Part shown: positions 17,511 to 25,722 of the stretch, piece after piece | How the letters are laid out: each line of letters begins with the position of its first letter | Position numbering within the stretch: the stretch's first letter is position 1 | NCBI RefSeq assembly: GCF_900215625.1 | Contig: NZ_OBEK01000001.1 | Span: 124,001-188,000, forward strand | Origin: Terribacillus aidingensis | Lineage (GTDB): Bacteria > Bacillota > Bacilli > Bacillales > Amphibacillaceae | DNA: 64,000 bases | Direction: 5' to 3' | The notes under the pieces: generated by a model | The model's database searches: none | The model's input: the letters and a program-made list of their open reading frames with translations, nothing else | What the model was told of the DNA's origin: nothing | Position numbers and translations under genes: made by a program

Positions 17511-17520
17511 TTGTATACAA
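17511..17520. promoter_or_regulatory. GntR operator 2
   Basis: TTGTATACAA, the same perfect core as operator 1, centred 22 bases (about two helical turns) further on, allowing two dimers to bind on the same face. Confidence 0.75.
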
Positions 17521-17548
17521 GATAAAACGTTTATGATTTAATAGTCAT

Positions 17549-17562
17549 TGAAAACGTATTCA
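17549..17562 (+). promoter_or_regulatory. Candidate cre (CcpA) site
   Basis: TGAAAACGTATTCA matches the cre consensus TGWAARCGYTWNCW at 13 of 14 positions and lies between the operators and the dehydrogenase start, where CcpA would act as a roadblock during growth on preferred sugars. Confidence 0.55.
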
Positions 17563-17591
17563 TTATTTCCTGAAGGGAGAACAAGAATAGT

Positions 17592-18485
17592 ATGAAATCC
17601 AGCATAGGTTTTATCGGACTTGGAATTATGGGGAAACCGATGGCGTTGAATTTAATTAGAGCAGGACAAAATGTAACCGCTTTTGATATTAATAAAGCTG
17701 CAGTTGAACAGGTAAAAGAGGCAGGAGCAAAGTCAGCTTTTTCCATTCAAGAAGCAGCAGAAAATAATGAAGTCATTATTACGATGCTTCCTAGTGCCAA
17801 GCATGTTAAAGAGGTTCTGTTTGGGACAGATGGGGTAGCCGCGTTTGCTAAGCCCGGCACTATTGTTATTGATATGAGCTCTCTTTCTCCTGTGGATAGC
17901 GTAGACATAGCAAATGAATTAAGGAAAAAGGATATACACATGATGGATGCGCCAGTGAGTGGCGGAGAACCAAAAGCAATAGATGGAACGTTGTCTATTA
18001 TGGTAGGAGGAGGAGAATCTGAGTTTGCAGCAACCAAGCATATCTTTGACATTCTCGGATCTGAAACCGTTTTAGTGGGCGATAGTGGCAGTGGTGCAAC
18101 GGCAAAACTTGCTAACCAAATAATCGTGAACTTGAATATTGCAGCTATGTCAGAAGCACTTGTTTTGGCAGCCAAAGCAGATATTGATATAGAGAAAATG
18201 TATCAAGCAATAAGAGGCGGTCTTGCTGGAAGTACAGTGCTAGATGCCAAGGTACCAATGATTTTAGATCGTAATTTTAAACCTGGCGGCCGAATCGATA
18301 TTAATTTAAAAGATATTACCAATGTAATGGATACAGCACATAGTATTGGAGTTCCGCTTCCTTTAACAAGTCAGCTGCTTGAGATCTTCCATGCATTAAA
18401 AGCAGACGGAAAAGCAACGGATGACCACGGCGGTATTGTACAGTATTACGAAAAACTTGCTCATGTAGAAGTTGGGAGGAAGTAA
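17592..18485 (+). CDS. NAD(P)-dependent 3-hydroxyacid dehydrogenase (GarR / LtnD-like)
   Basis: 297 residues of the beta-hydroxyacid dehydrogenase family. Rossmann motif GLGIMGKPMALNL, substrate loop DAPVSGGEPKA and the catalytic-Lys helix GATAKLANQ are intact. Members include tartronate semialdehyde reductase and L-threonate dehydrogenase. The DUF1537 kinase next to it points to the L-threonate/erythronate type, in which the acid is oxidised at C2 and then phosphorylated. First gene of the operon, one base before the kinase start. Confidence 0.82.
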   Translation: MKSSIGFIGLGIMGKPMALNLIRAGQNVTAFDINKAAVEQVKEAGAKSAFSIQEAAENNEVIITMLPSAKHVKEVLFGTDGVAAFAKPGTIVIDMSSLSPVDSVDIANELRKKDIHMMDAPVSGGEPKAIDGTLSIMVGGGESEFAATKHIFDILGSETVLVGDSGSGATAKLANQIIVNLNIAAMSEALVLAAKADIDIEKMYQAIRGGLAGSTVLDAKVPMILDRNFKPGGRIDINLKDITNVMDTAHSIGVPLPLTSQLLEIFHALKADGKATDDHGGIVQYYEKLAHVEVGRK

Positions 18486-18486
18486 T

Positions 18487-19923
18487 ATGCTGTCAGAACA
18501 AACAGAACGACACATAAATGAGTTAGACCATTTCGGAGCTATGGACGAATCAAAGGTTACACAGCAGCTTGAAGAGGCGCTGCAGTCATTTAATAAGAAG
18601 ATTATTGTACTGGATGATGATCCTACAGGTGTACAAACCATTCATAATATTTCTGTTTATACTGATTGGACAAAAGAAAGTATCCGTTCTGGGTTTCAAG
18701 AAGCAACTAGTATGTTCTTTATTCTGACCAACTCAAGGGCCTTTACTGCCAAAGAAACAGAACAAGTACATGAAGAAATTGCATCCACAATTTCTGAAGT
18801 TGCCAAAGAGGAAGAGAAAGAATTTGTAATCGTGAGCCGTGGGGACTCTACGCTCCGAGGTCACTATCCGCTGGAAACAGAAGTGCTTAAACATACGATT
18901 GAAAAAGAAAGCGGTGACATATTTGATGGCGAAGTGGTTTTTCCTTTCTTCAAGGAGGGCGGACGCTACACCATTGATAATATTCACTATGTAAAAAATG
19001 AAGATAAATTAGTTCCGGCAGGATTAACTGAATTTGCGAAAGATCGGACGTTTGGCTTTACACATTCTCACCTTGGCAAATGGGTGGAAGAGAAGACAGC
19101 AGGTAAGTATCAGGAAGAAAATGTAACGTATCTATCACTGGATACGATCCGAGCAATGGATATAAATGCGCTCACAGACCAGCTGATGCAGGTACACAGT
19201 TTTAATAAGATTGTAATCAATGCAGCAGATTACATTGATGTGCAAGTAGCTGTAACTGCGCTGATACGTGCTATGAATGCCGGGAAAAAGTTTATGTTCC
19301 GTACCGCTGCTTCACTTACAAAGGTAATCGGCGGTGTTTCAGATCGTGCCCTTTTAACGAAAAAAGAGTTGATCACGAAAAGTGAAGATAATGGCGGTCT
19401 TATTTTGGTTGGTTCACATGTAAAGAAAAGCACCGACCAGCTTGAACAGCTAAAAACACTGGGTTCGCTTCACTTTATTGAGTTTGATACACATTTAGTT
19501 TTAGAAGAAGAAGCATTTAAGAAGGAATTTGATCGTGTACGGAAAGAAACAGAACAGCTGATCCAGCAGGGGAAAACAGTTGCTGTTTATACACGAAGAG
19601 AGCGCTTGGATCTTGGACCAGATAAAAAGGAAGAAGAACTGAAATTATCTGTGAAAATATCGCAAGCTGTTACGAATATTGTCACCTCACTAAAAAATCG
19701 TCCTAAGTTTATTGTTGCAAAGGGCGGTATTACTTCCAGTGATATTGGGGTGAACGGGTTAGCCGTTAAACGAGCTACCGTAGCTGGTCAAATTAAGCCC
19801 GGAATTCCAGTATGGGTAACTGGAGAGGAAAGTAAGTTTCCTGGGATTGCGTATGTCATCTTCCCTGGGAATGTGGGCGAAGTTAGTACACTTAGAGAAG
19901 TAGCAGAAGAACTGGATAACTAA
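18487..19923 (+). CDS. Four-carbon acid sugar kinase (DUF1537 family)
   Basis: 478 residues from the ATG at 18487 with GGAGGAA five bases upstream. N-terminal domain (VLDDDPTGVQTIHN and VSRGDSTLRGHY, the acid-sugar binding region) and C-terminal nucleotide-binding domain (FIVAKGGITSSD and the Gly-rich IFPGNVGE). The family phosphorylates D-threonate, D-erythronate or 2-oxo-tetronates at O4. With a dehydrogenase before it and a class II aldolase after, it most likely makes a 4-phosphorylated 2-oxo acid or related ester that the aldolase splits. The exact substrate cannot be told. Confidence 0.82.
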   Translation: MLSEQTERHINELDHFGAMDESKVTQQLEEALQSFNKKIIVLDDDPTGVQTIHNISVYTDWTKESIRSGFQEATSMFFILTNSRAFTAKETEQVHEEIASTISEVAKEEEKEFVIVSRGDSTLRGHYPLETEVLKHTIEKESGDIFDGEVVFPFFKEGGRYTIDNIHYVKNEDKLVPAGLTEFAKDRTFGFTHSHLGKWVEEKTAGKYQEENVTYLSLDTIRAMDINALTDQLMQVHSFNKIVINAADYIDVQVAVTALIRAMNAGKKFMFRTAASLTKVIGGVSDRALLTKKELITKSEDNGGLILVGSHVKKSTDQLEQLKTLGSLHFIEFDTHLVLEEEAFKKEFDRVRKETEQLIQQGKTVAVYTRRERLDLGPDKKEEELKLSVKISQAVTNIVTSLKNRPKFIVAKGGITSSDIGVNGLAVKRATVAGQIKPGIPVWVTGEESKFPGIAYVIFPGNVGEVSTLREVAEELDN

Positions 19924-19928
19924 ACTAC

Positions 19929-19967
19929 AGCAGGGCAGTGCATCCTTCTTGTATGGATGTGCTGTCT
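19929..19967 (+). other. Intercistronic stem-loop in the acid-sugar operon
   Basis: AGGGCAGTGCATCC pairs with GGATGTGCTGTCT across a nine-base loop between the kinase and permease genes. No T-run follows; it may adjust mRNA stability of the two halves. Confidence 0.45.
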
Positions 19968-19985
19968 AGAATAAGGAGTTAAAAC

Positions 19986-21302
19986 ATGCCTATTGTATAT
20001 ATTTGTATTGGAGTGGCACTGCTCCTTTTACTTATTACAGTCTTTCGGTTAAATGCTTTCATATCTTTGGTAGTCGTTGCGCTGCTTGTAGGGATTATGG
20101 AAGGTATGCATCCTATTGAGGCCCTTGAATCAGTAAAAAATGGTATCGGTTCCACACTTGGAGACTTAGCATTGGTATTAGGTTTTGGGACTATGTTAGG
20201 GAAACTAATGGCAGATTCAGGCGGTGCCCAGCGAATAGCGGATACATTAATCGCGCGCTTTGGTCAAAATAAAGTACAAATGGCACTGGTTATTACTGCA
20301 TTTATTGTAGGAATTGCTATGTTTTATGAAACCGGATTCATTGTAATCATTCCACTCGTTTTCACAGTGGCAATTGGTGCAAATTTACCGGTCTTATATA
20401 TTGGAATGCCTGTTGCAGCTGCATTAATCACTGTGCATGGATTTGTGCCTCCGCATCCTGGTCCAACAGCGATTGCAGTTATCTTTGATGCAAATATTGG
20501 AATTATGCTTTTGCTAGGTCTTATTATTGCGATTCCTTCCATACTTGTCGGCGGTGTATTGTATACACGTATGTTTAAAATGGAAAGCTTGCATAGCGAA
20601 ATTCCAAAGAAACTATTTAACTCGAAACGATTAACAGACGAAGAAATGCCAGGTTTTGGAATTAGTATTTTTACAGCCCTAATACCGGTTATCTTAATGT
20701 TTATCTATGCATTTATGGAAATCTTCTATCCGGATTCCAGCTTACTTGAATATGTTGGATTTATCGGAGACCCATCAATCGCATTATTAATTGCTGTAAT
20801 CCTAGGTGTGTTTACCTTTGGATTGAACAATGGGCGCTCTATTGACGATGTTATGAACACAATAACAGAATCAATTGCCTCTATTGCGATGATTCTGCTG
20901 ATTATTGGAGGCGGCGGAGCTTTCAAGCAGATTTTAATAGATAGTAAAGTGGACCAGTATATTGCCGGCTTTATGGAAGGGTCACCTCTTTCACCAATTA
21001 TTCTGACGTGGTTGATTGCAGCAGTTCTGCGCGTATCCCTAGGTTCAGCAACAGTAGCTGGATTGACAGCGGCAGGGATTGCAGCTCCTTTAGCTGGTGC
21101 TGGCGTAAGTCCGGAATTAATGGCGCTGGCAGCAGGTGCGGGAAGCATTACATTCTCCCATGTTAACGATGCTGGTTTCTGGATTTATAAAGAGTACTTT
21201 AATTTGTCTATTGGGAAGACAATTAAAACATGGTCTGTAAGCGTTACAATTATCTCGGTTGTTGGTTTAGCATGTATTTTACTATTGGATCTATTTATGT
21301 AA
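19986..21302 (+). CDS. GntP-family gluconate/acid-sugar permease
   Basis: 438 residues, about twelve transmembrane helices. The GntP features FYETGFIVIIPLVF, FVPPHPGPTAIA and ITFSHVNDAGFW are present. It is an H+ symporter family for gluconate and related acids. Its place inside this operon makes a four-carbon or similar aldonic acid the likely cargo. Start with AAGGAG ten bases upstream. Confidence 0.88.
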   Translation: MPIVYICIGVALLLLLITVFRLNAFISLVVVALLVGIMEGMHPIEALESVKNGIGSTLGDLALVLGFGTMLGKLMADSGGAQRIADTLIARFGQNKVQMALVITAFIVGIAMFYETGFIVIIPLVFTVAIGANLPVLYIGMPVAAALITVHGFVPPHPGPTAIAVIFDANIGIMLLLGLIIAIPSILVGGVLYTRMFKMESLHSEIPKKLFNSKRLTDEEMPGFGISIFTALIPVILMFIYAFMEIFYPDSSLLEYVGFIGDPSIALLIAVILGVFTFGLNNGRSIDDVMNTITESIASIAMILLIIGGGGAFKQILIDSKVDQYIAGFMEGSPLSPIILTWLIAAVLRVSLGSATVAGLTAAGIAAPLAGAGVSPELMALAAGAGSITFSHVNDAGFWIYKEYFNLSIGKTIKTWSVSVTIISVVGLACILLLDLFM

Positions 21303-21325
21303 AGCAATAGAGAGGAAGTGGAAAT

Positions 21326-22165
21326 GTGTTAATAAATACAAAAGTTATGCTGCAGGATGCACAGAAAAACGGCTATGCTGTCGCAGCATTCAATGTGTAC
21401 AGCTTAGAAACTGTTCAAGCTGCCATTGCAGCAGCGGAAGCGAAGCGCAGGCCAGTTATTATTGCACTGGGAGAACGGTATTTGCCGACAGTAGATATAG
21501 ATGGATTTGCGGAAATGGTGAAAAGTCTAGCGCGTAAAGCTTCGATTCCAGTAAGTTTACATCTAGATCATGCTTATGAAAAAGAAACAATCATCCGGGC
21601 AATCCGAGCTGGATTTAATTCTGTAATGTATGATGGTTCAAAACATGATTTAGATACAAATATCCGATATACAAAAGAAATCGCGGAAATAGCTCATTTA
21701 GCAGGTATATCAGTTGAGGCAGAGATTGGCTCGATGGCAAAAGGAGCCTTTTCTGATGAAGAAGAAGGAACAGGATCACTAACCGACCCTGATTTGGCAG
21801 CGCAATTTGTAGAAGAAACAGGTGTCGATTTCTTGGCTGCGGCTATTGGTACTGTGCATGGTATGTACCAAGGAGAACCGAATATCGACTTGGAATTGTT
21901 AGAAACAATTCGCCAGCGTGTGGATATTCCGCTAGTACTGCACGGTGGATCGGGTACACCGCATGATACCATTCAGAAAACAATTGAATCTGGAATTTGC
22001 AAGATTAACGTGAATACAGAAGTCTCGATTGCAGCAGTAAATCGCTTGAAAAATGTGTTAGCAACAGAAGATACCATGCATTTATCGGTTGTAATGGAAT
22101 CGATACAGTCAGAGATTCAGCCAGCTATGGAAAGCTTCATCCAGCTGTTTGCAAATACAAAATAA
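21326..22165 (+). CDS. Class II fructose-bisphosphate-type aldolase (KbaY/GatY-like)
   Basis: 279 residues from a GTG at 21326 behind AGAGGAAGTG. Class II zinc-aldolase features: HLDHAYE (His and Asp), IGTVHGMY and VLHGGSG (His ligands), and the phosphate-binding NVNTE. Relatives cleave fructose-1,6-bisphosphate or tagatose-1,6-bisphosphate to dihydroxyacetone phosphate plus an aldehyde. In acid-sugar operons a protein of this class can replace the usual LtnC-type decarboxylase, so the true substrate is probably not fructose bisphosphate. Last gene of the operon. Confidence 0.85.
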   Translation: MLINTKVMLQDAQKNGYAVAAFNVYSLETVQAAIAAAEAKRRPVIIALGERYLPTVDIDGFAEMVKSLARKASIPVSLHLDHAYEKETIIRAIRAGFNSVMYDGSKHDLDTNIRYTKEIAEIAHLAGISVEAEIGSMAKGAFSDEEEGTGSLTDPDLAAQFVEETGVDFLAAAIGTVHGMYQGEPNIDLELLETIRQRVDIPLVLHGGSGTPHDTIQKTIESGICKINVNTEVSIAAVNRLKNVLATEDTMHLSVVMESIQSEIQPAMESFIQLFANTK

Positions 22166-22180
22166 TAATTTTCAATGGGA

Positions 22181-22216
22181 AGAGAATGCCTCAATCAGGA
22201 GCATTCTCTTTTTTAG
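22181..22216 (+). terminator. Terminator of the acid-sugar operon
   Basis: Stem AGAGAATGC / GCATTCTCT and TTTTTT tail after the aldolase gene. Confidence 0.85.
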
Positions 22217-22382
22217 TTTCTGAAATCATAGAAATCAATATCCAAAAAGTGGCTGAATTCGTTTAGAATTAATGGAAGATTACTAGTAAATGACATGTTT
22301 TTGATTTTAGTAGACCAAGTATTACTTTTGAGCACACTGGGATACAGATTTTCTAGATGACTGAAAAGAAGGGGAGAGACCT

Positions 22383-22892
22383 ATGGAGATTAGAAGATTA
22401 ACAGCCGCAGATGCAGAAGCATATTGGGAACTAAGGTTACAAGCTTTGCAACATCATCCGGATGCTTTTAGTACGACGTATGAGGAAGCGGCAAACCGGC
22501 CAATTGAGCAAGTGAAAGCAAATTTAACGAGTGCAACTGCAGAAACCTATGGAATATTTAATGATGGAAAGCTTGCAGGAAATGCAACATTACGATATGA
22601 GCTATTAACGAAGCTGCAGCACCGAGCGGAGTTAGTTGCCGTATACTTGGCCCCGGAAGTCAAAGGGAATGGGTATGGAAAAATGCTGATAAGACATATG
22701 GTTCAAGCAGCCCGCAAGCGAGAAGGAATAGAGAAAGTAAATTTAGTGGTTGCAGCGACCAATCATGTGGCGAAGCATGTTTATGAACAAGCTGGTTTTA
22801 AGCAATTTGCAATTGAAAAAAATGCAATGAAAATAGAAGATACATATATTACTGAAATTCATATGGCACTAATGCTGGAGGAACAAACATGA
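22383..22892 (+). CDS. GNAT-family N-acetyltransferase
   Basis: 169 residues. Acetyl-CoA binding segment LVAVYLAPEVKGNGYGKMLIRHMV (motif A, Q/RxxGxG/A form) followed by NHVAKHVYEQAGF. The N-terminus LTAADAEAYWELRLQALQHHPDAFSTTYEEA is common among small Bacillus acetyltransferases of unknown acceptor. Its end overlaps the HAD gene by four bases (ATGA), so the two are cotranscribed. Confidence 0.82.
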   Translation: MEIRRLTAADAEAYWELRLQALQHHPDAFSTTYEEAANRPIEQVKANLTSATAETYGIFNDGKLAGNATLRYELLTKLQHRAELVAVYLAPEVKGNGYGKMLIRHMVQAARKREGIEKVNLVVAATNHVAKHVYEQAGFKQFAIEKNAMKIEDTYITEIHMALMLEEQT

Positions 22893-23662
22893 ATTTTATC
22901 TTTGATTTAGACGGTACAATTTGTTTTAAAGGCAAACCGGTGACGAAAAAAATAATGGATACGCTTAAAGAACTGGAGCAAAATGGCCATCAAGTAATAT
23001 TTGCCTCAGCTCGGCCGATACGTGATTTACTCCCAGTTATCGATCAGCACTTTCATTCGGCTACCTTGATAGGCGGCAACGGATCACTTATTTCCCGTAA
23101 TGGAAAGATTGCTTTCTTGCGGGCATTTTCATCCGAACAAGTAGCTGCTATGAAACAAATAATAAAAATGTATAATGCGGCTTATCTGATTGATGGAGAC
23201 TGGAATTATGCGTATACAGGCGATCCAATGCATCCGATAAAGGCAAATTTGGACCCGGATAATCTGGCAGAACAAGTGCAGCTGGAAAAATTAAATGAGG
23301 TAGTAAAAATACTCATTCTCCAATCTGCTGATCAAGGAAAAGTGGCTGCAGAAGCAGAAGCACTAGGGTTGCGGGTGCATCGCCACCACGGAGAGGATAT
23401 TGTAGATATCAGCCCGCCAGGTATCGATAAATGGACAGCTATCCAACAAGCTGGGATCAGTGAAGGGGAATATATCGCTTTTGGCAATGATGCGAATGAC
23501 ATCGAGATGCTTCGCCATGCGAAGTACGCTGTTAGGATAGGTGAACAGGAAGAGTTAATAGGTTATGCACATGTGGATATCCCGCTTGACGATGCCTGTG
23601 AACAAACGATTGTGGATAGTTTAGAGGATATTGCAGCAGGAAGAGTTTTTGTACACTCCTAA
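22889..23662 (+). CDS. HAD-superfamily phosphatase (Cof-type, YkrA-like)
   Basis: 257 residues. HAD motif I FDLDGTI at the N-terminus, motif II in FASARPIRD, a C2B cap (about 80-190) and motif IV GNDANDIEML. Cof-type members dephosphorylate small phosphosugars or cofactors. Translationally coupled to the acetyltransferase, but no common pathway is apparent. Confidence 0.85.
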   Translation: MNFIFDLDGTICFKGKPVTKKIMDTLKELEQNGHQVIFASARPIRDLLPVIDQHFHSATLIGGNGSLISRNGKIAFLRAFSSEQVAAMKQIIKMYNAAYLIDGDWNYAYTGDPMHPIKANLDPDNLAEQVQLEKLNEVVKILILQSADQGKVAAEAEALGLRVHRHHGEDIVDISPPGIDKWTAIQQAGISEGEYIAFGNDANDIEMLRHAKYAVRIGEQEELIGYAHVDIPLDDACEQTIVDSLEDIAAGRVFVHS

Positions 23663-23701
23663 AGCGCAATGCGAAGTTGCTTTTTATAAGAGAACTCAAA
23701 G

Positions 23702-23729
23702 AAAGCGGATAGGATATTCTATCCGCTTT
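23702..23729 (+). terminator. Stem-loop terminator after the HAD gene
   Basis: AAAGCGGATAG / CTATCCGCTTT with a six-base loop; the T-tail is short (CTTTAC). Confidence 0.65.
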
Positions 23730-23802
23730 ACAAATCCATCTATATTACATGCGATACCGAACTTTATTTAGACTAAGAGATGCAAAGCAATCTAATATGG
23801 GG

Positions 23803-23841
23803 CAAGCATACTAATCTTTAAGCAATATTAGTATGCTTGCT
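23803..23841. other. Inverted repeat overlapping the monooxygenase stop
   Basis: GCAAGCATACTAAT and ATTAGTATGCTTGC, a perfect 14-base inverted repeat with an 11-base loop at the 3' end of the FAD monooxygenase gene. There is no T-run, so it may protect the mRNA end rather than terminate. Confidence 0.5.
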
Positions 23842-24952
23842 GGAGAATCGAGTTACTCTTAGCTATAATTTCTGCTTGATTAAAATTACCAGCTAATTCG
23901 TTCCGAATAACTTCTGAAGAAAAGGATTGGATCGCATTGGCTCTTGGAAATCGTCTTGTGTAATAAGCATGTAAAGCTTGTGCTAAAGAAGAAACTTTAG
24001 AGATTTCTTGTCCTAATACACTTGCGTCTTCTAAAGCCATCGCGGCTCCTTGAGCGAGCGTTGGAGCACTGGCATGAGCTGCATCGCCTCCAATTACGAC
24101 ACGGTTAGTGTACCATTTCTCCTTTAATACTACTTCTTCAATGGGACTGAAAATAATCGGAGTATCTCTTGTAAAACATGTTTTTATAAAATCTCCTTTT
24201 CCGTGAAAAGGTTCGAGCATGTTACGAACAGTGTCATAACGTTTCTCTTCCTCATCCCAATAGTCTGCAGGAACAGGCGTCAGAATAAATGCATATCCAT
24301 CCGTATCGGTCAGAGGGAAAACACCTAGCTTTGTCGTTCCGTCTTTCATGATAAAACCTTTTTTAGACAACGCATTTTTCTCAAAAGTGATTGGAATTCT
24401 CCATGCTCCCATTCCTAGGTATTGAGGGGAAACGGTTCTACCTAACATAATATCTCTCACGTTAGATCGTATTCCATCAAAACTTACTAACAGATCTGTT
24501 GTGATTTGCGTTTCATCATGGAAGGAGAGAGAGACATTGTGTTCATTTTCCTTATAATTAATAAGGTTTTTCTCCCATTCTGCGTTAACGCCAAGTGACA
24601 ATGCTTTCGAAAGAAGAACATCCTTTAGCGTGGAGCGCCAAATAGCATTCCTTCCAGGTCCTTCTTTATCTATAAACTTTTCGTTGGCTTCAAAAAGCAG
24701 ATTGCCTTCTTTGTCCAGCATCTCCATATAATCTAATTGGACTCCGCTTTTCAGGCATTCCTCATATATGTCTAAATCCTTCAGGACGCTAAATACATTT
24801 TGAGGCTGTGTAATGCCAGTTCCACCTGCGTGGTCTTTCGTATTTCTTTCATATACGGTTACGTCTAAGCCTGTTTTTCTTAATGCAATAGCAGCAGATA
24901 AACCTCCAATACCAGCTCCTATTACTGTGGCATTTTTTAATCCTTTTTGCAT
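23828..24952 (-). CDS. FAD-dependent monooxygenase (aromatic hydroxylase-like)
   Basis: 374 residues. N-terminal dinucleotide fold VIGAGIGGLSAAIALRKTGLDVTVYE, DG motif (SFDGIRSNVRD) and the second FAD motif GGDAAHASAPTLAQGAAMALEDA are complete, as in salicylate/3-hydroxybenzoate hydroxylases and TetX-like enzymes. No transmembrane segment. The substrate is unknown and no aromatic-degradation genes are nearby; a role in detoxifying a planar compound is possible. Monocistronic. Confidence 0.85.
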   Translation of the reverse strand: MQKGLKNATVIGAGIGGLSAAIALRKTGLDVTVYERNTKDHAGGTGITQPQNVFSVLKDLDIYEECLKSGVQLDYMEMLDKEGNLLFEANEKFIDKEGPGRNAIWRSTLKDVLLSKALSLGVNAEWEKNLINYKENEHNVSLSFHDETQITTDLLVSFDGIRSNVRDIMLGRTVSPQYLGMGAWRIPITFEKNALSKKGFIMKDGTTKLGVFPLTDTDGYAFILTPVPADYWDEEEKRYDTVRNMLEPFHGKGDFIKTCFTRDTPIIFSPIEEVVLKEKWYTNRVVIGGDAAHASAPTLAQGAAMALEDASVLGQEISKVSSLAQALHAYYTRRFPRANAIQSFSSEVIRNELAGNFNQAEIIAKSNSILQQAY

Positions 24953-25326
24953 AGTTACACTACCCTTCTAAGTTTCATACGTGAAGAAATTGCTTGAAAA
25001 ATAAAGATATCTTGTTCAGAATTAATAGCAGAGAGGTTACTTATTACTCTTTAGACGTAGTACAGTTTGTATAAAAAAATCTAGTTGTGACGTCATTTAG
25101 TAATTTAAGTTAAATCCTACATGTAATATTTTATATATCATAAAAGGAAATTTTAAGACTTTGATTCTTACAAGATTTGTGACTCGCTTAACGAATAAAT
25201 GACAAGCATGTTAATAGAAGTGCAGATTTACGGCTTCTATTATCCAGAGAAGAGCATTTATCAAGGCATGAAGAATGATGGATAGGTTTTTATATAAGAA
25301 AGTAAACAGCAGTCAAAAGGTGCCGC
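24953..25326. other. 374-base AT-rich gap with no recognised gene
   Basis: Stop-rich in all frames, no ribosome binding site followed by a start of note, no large hairpin. It must contain the promoter of the FAD monooxygenase, but I cannot place it. Confidence 0.5.
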
Positions 25327-25504
25327 TTGAAGAACTGCCATGAGAAGTGGTATATTGAACGTAGATAATGAATACCATAAAAAAACCAGGGTGTTGGCGC
25401 ACCCTGGTTGTGTACAAGCGACCATCATGGCGCTGACTCAGAATATTTTCATGAGAAAATAGACCACCTTAGACTTGTTCAGGGCTCAAGGGGGTCTATT
25501 TTTT
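25327..25504 (+). ncRNA. Candidate antisense RNA antitoxin
   Basis: A promoter TTGAAG, 18 bases, TATATT (25351-25356) with extended TGG is followed about 100 bases later by a long stem-loop (AAAATAGACC... / ...GGTCTATTTT, 25456-25504) ending in Ts. The predicted RNA from about 25363 overlaps the 3' region and terminator of the toxin-like transcript on the other strand, the arrangement of SR4/bsrG and ratA/txpA in B. subtilis. Confidence 0.55.
25379..25409 (-). terminator. Terminator of the toxin-like transcript
   Basis: On the minus strand AACCAGGGTG / CACCCTGGTT with loop CGCCAA and seven Ts. Confidence 0.85.
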
Positions 25505-25594
25505 ATTGTCTAAATAAGTCAGCAATGCGAGCAGAAACATGCCAAATGCAAACATTAATTTGCCAATCGACAGCAGGAGCTCGATTATCGCTAT
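25496..25594 (-). CDS. Small hydrophobic holin-like type I toxin (start codon ATA)
   Basis: 32 residues, ending FGMFLLALLTYLDNKK: one transmembrane helix with a Lys-rich end, the layout of the BsrG/TxpA/holin-like toxins (Hol_Tox). An unusually strong AAAAGGGGGTGAG lies 4 bases before the codon that in this family is ATG; here it is ATA (25594-25592). An in-frame GTG at 25603 would touch the ribosome binding site. Either ATA is used weakly, or the toxin is silenced by a point mutation. A minus-strand extended -10 (TGGTATAAT, 25663-25671) fits the promoter. Overlapped by an antisense RNA. Confidence 0.55.
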   Translation of the reverse strand: MAIIELLLSIGKLMFAFGMFLLALLTYLDNKK

Positions 25595-25722
25595 ACGCCT
25601 CACCCCCTTTTGGGGAATGAGTCAGACCGCCCTTGAGTGAGTCGTTAACTTGTACATAACATATTATACCAAACAACACAGCTTGGCGGGAAATAAGACT
25701 GAACCTCTGCGAAGGCAGAGGT

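Noticed and set aside
25595-25603. GTG start for the toxin-like peptide
   Set aside because: It directly abuts the AAAAGGGG ribosome binding site, too close for initiation; the family start falls on the ATA codon.
25408-25620. 70-residue plus-strand frame
   Set aside because: Antisense to the toxin-like peptide and its terminator; starts inside the hairpin region without a ribosome binding site.
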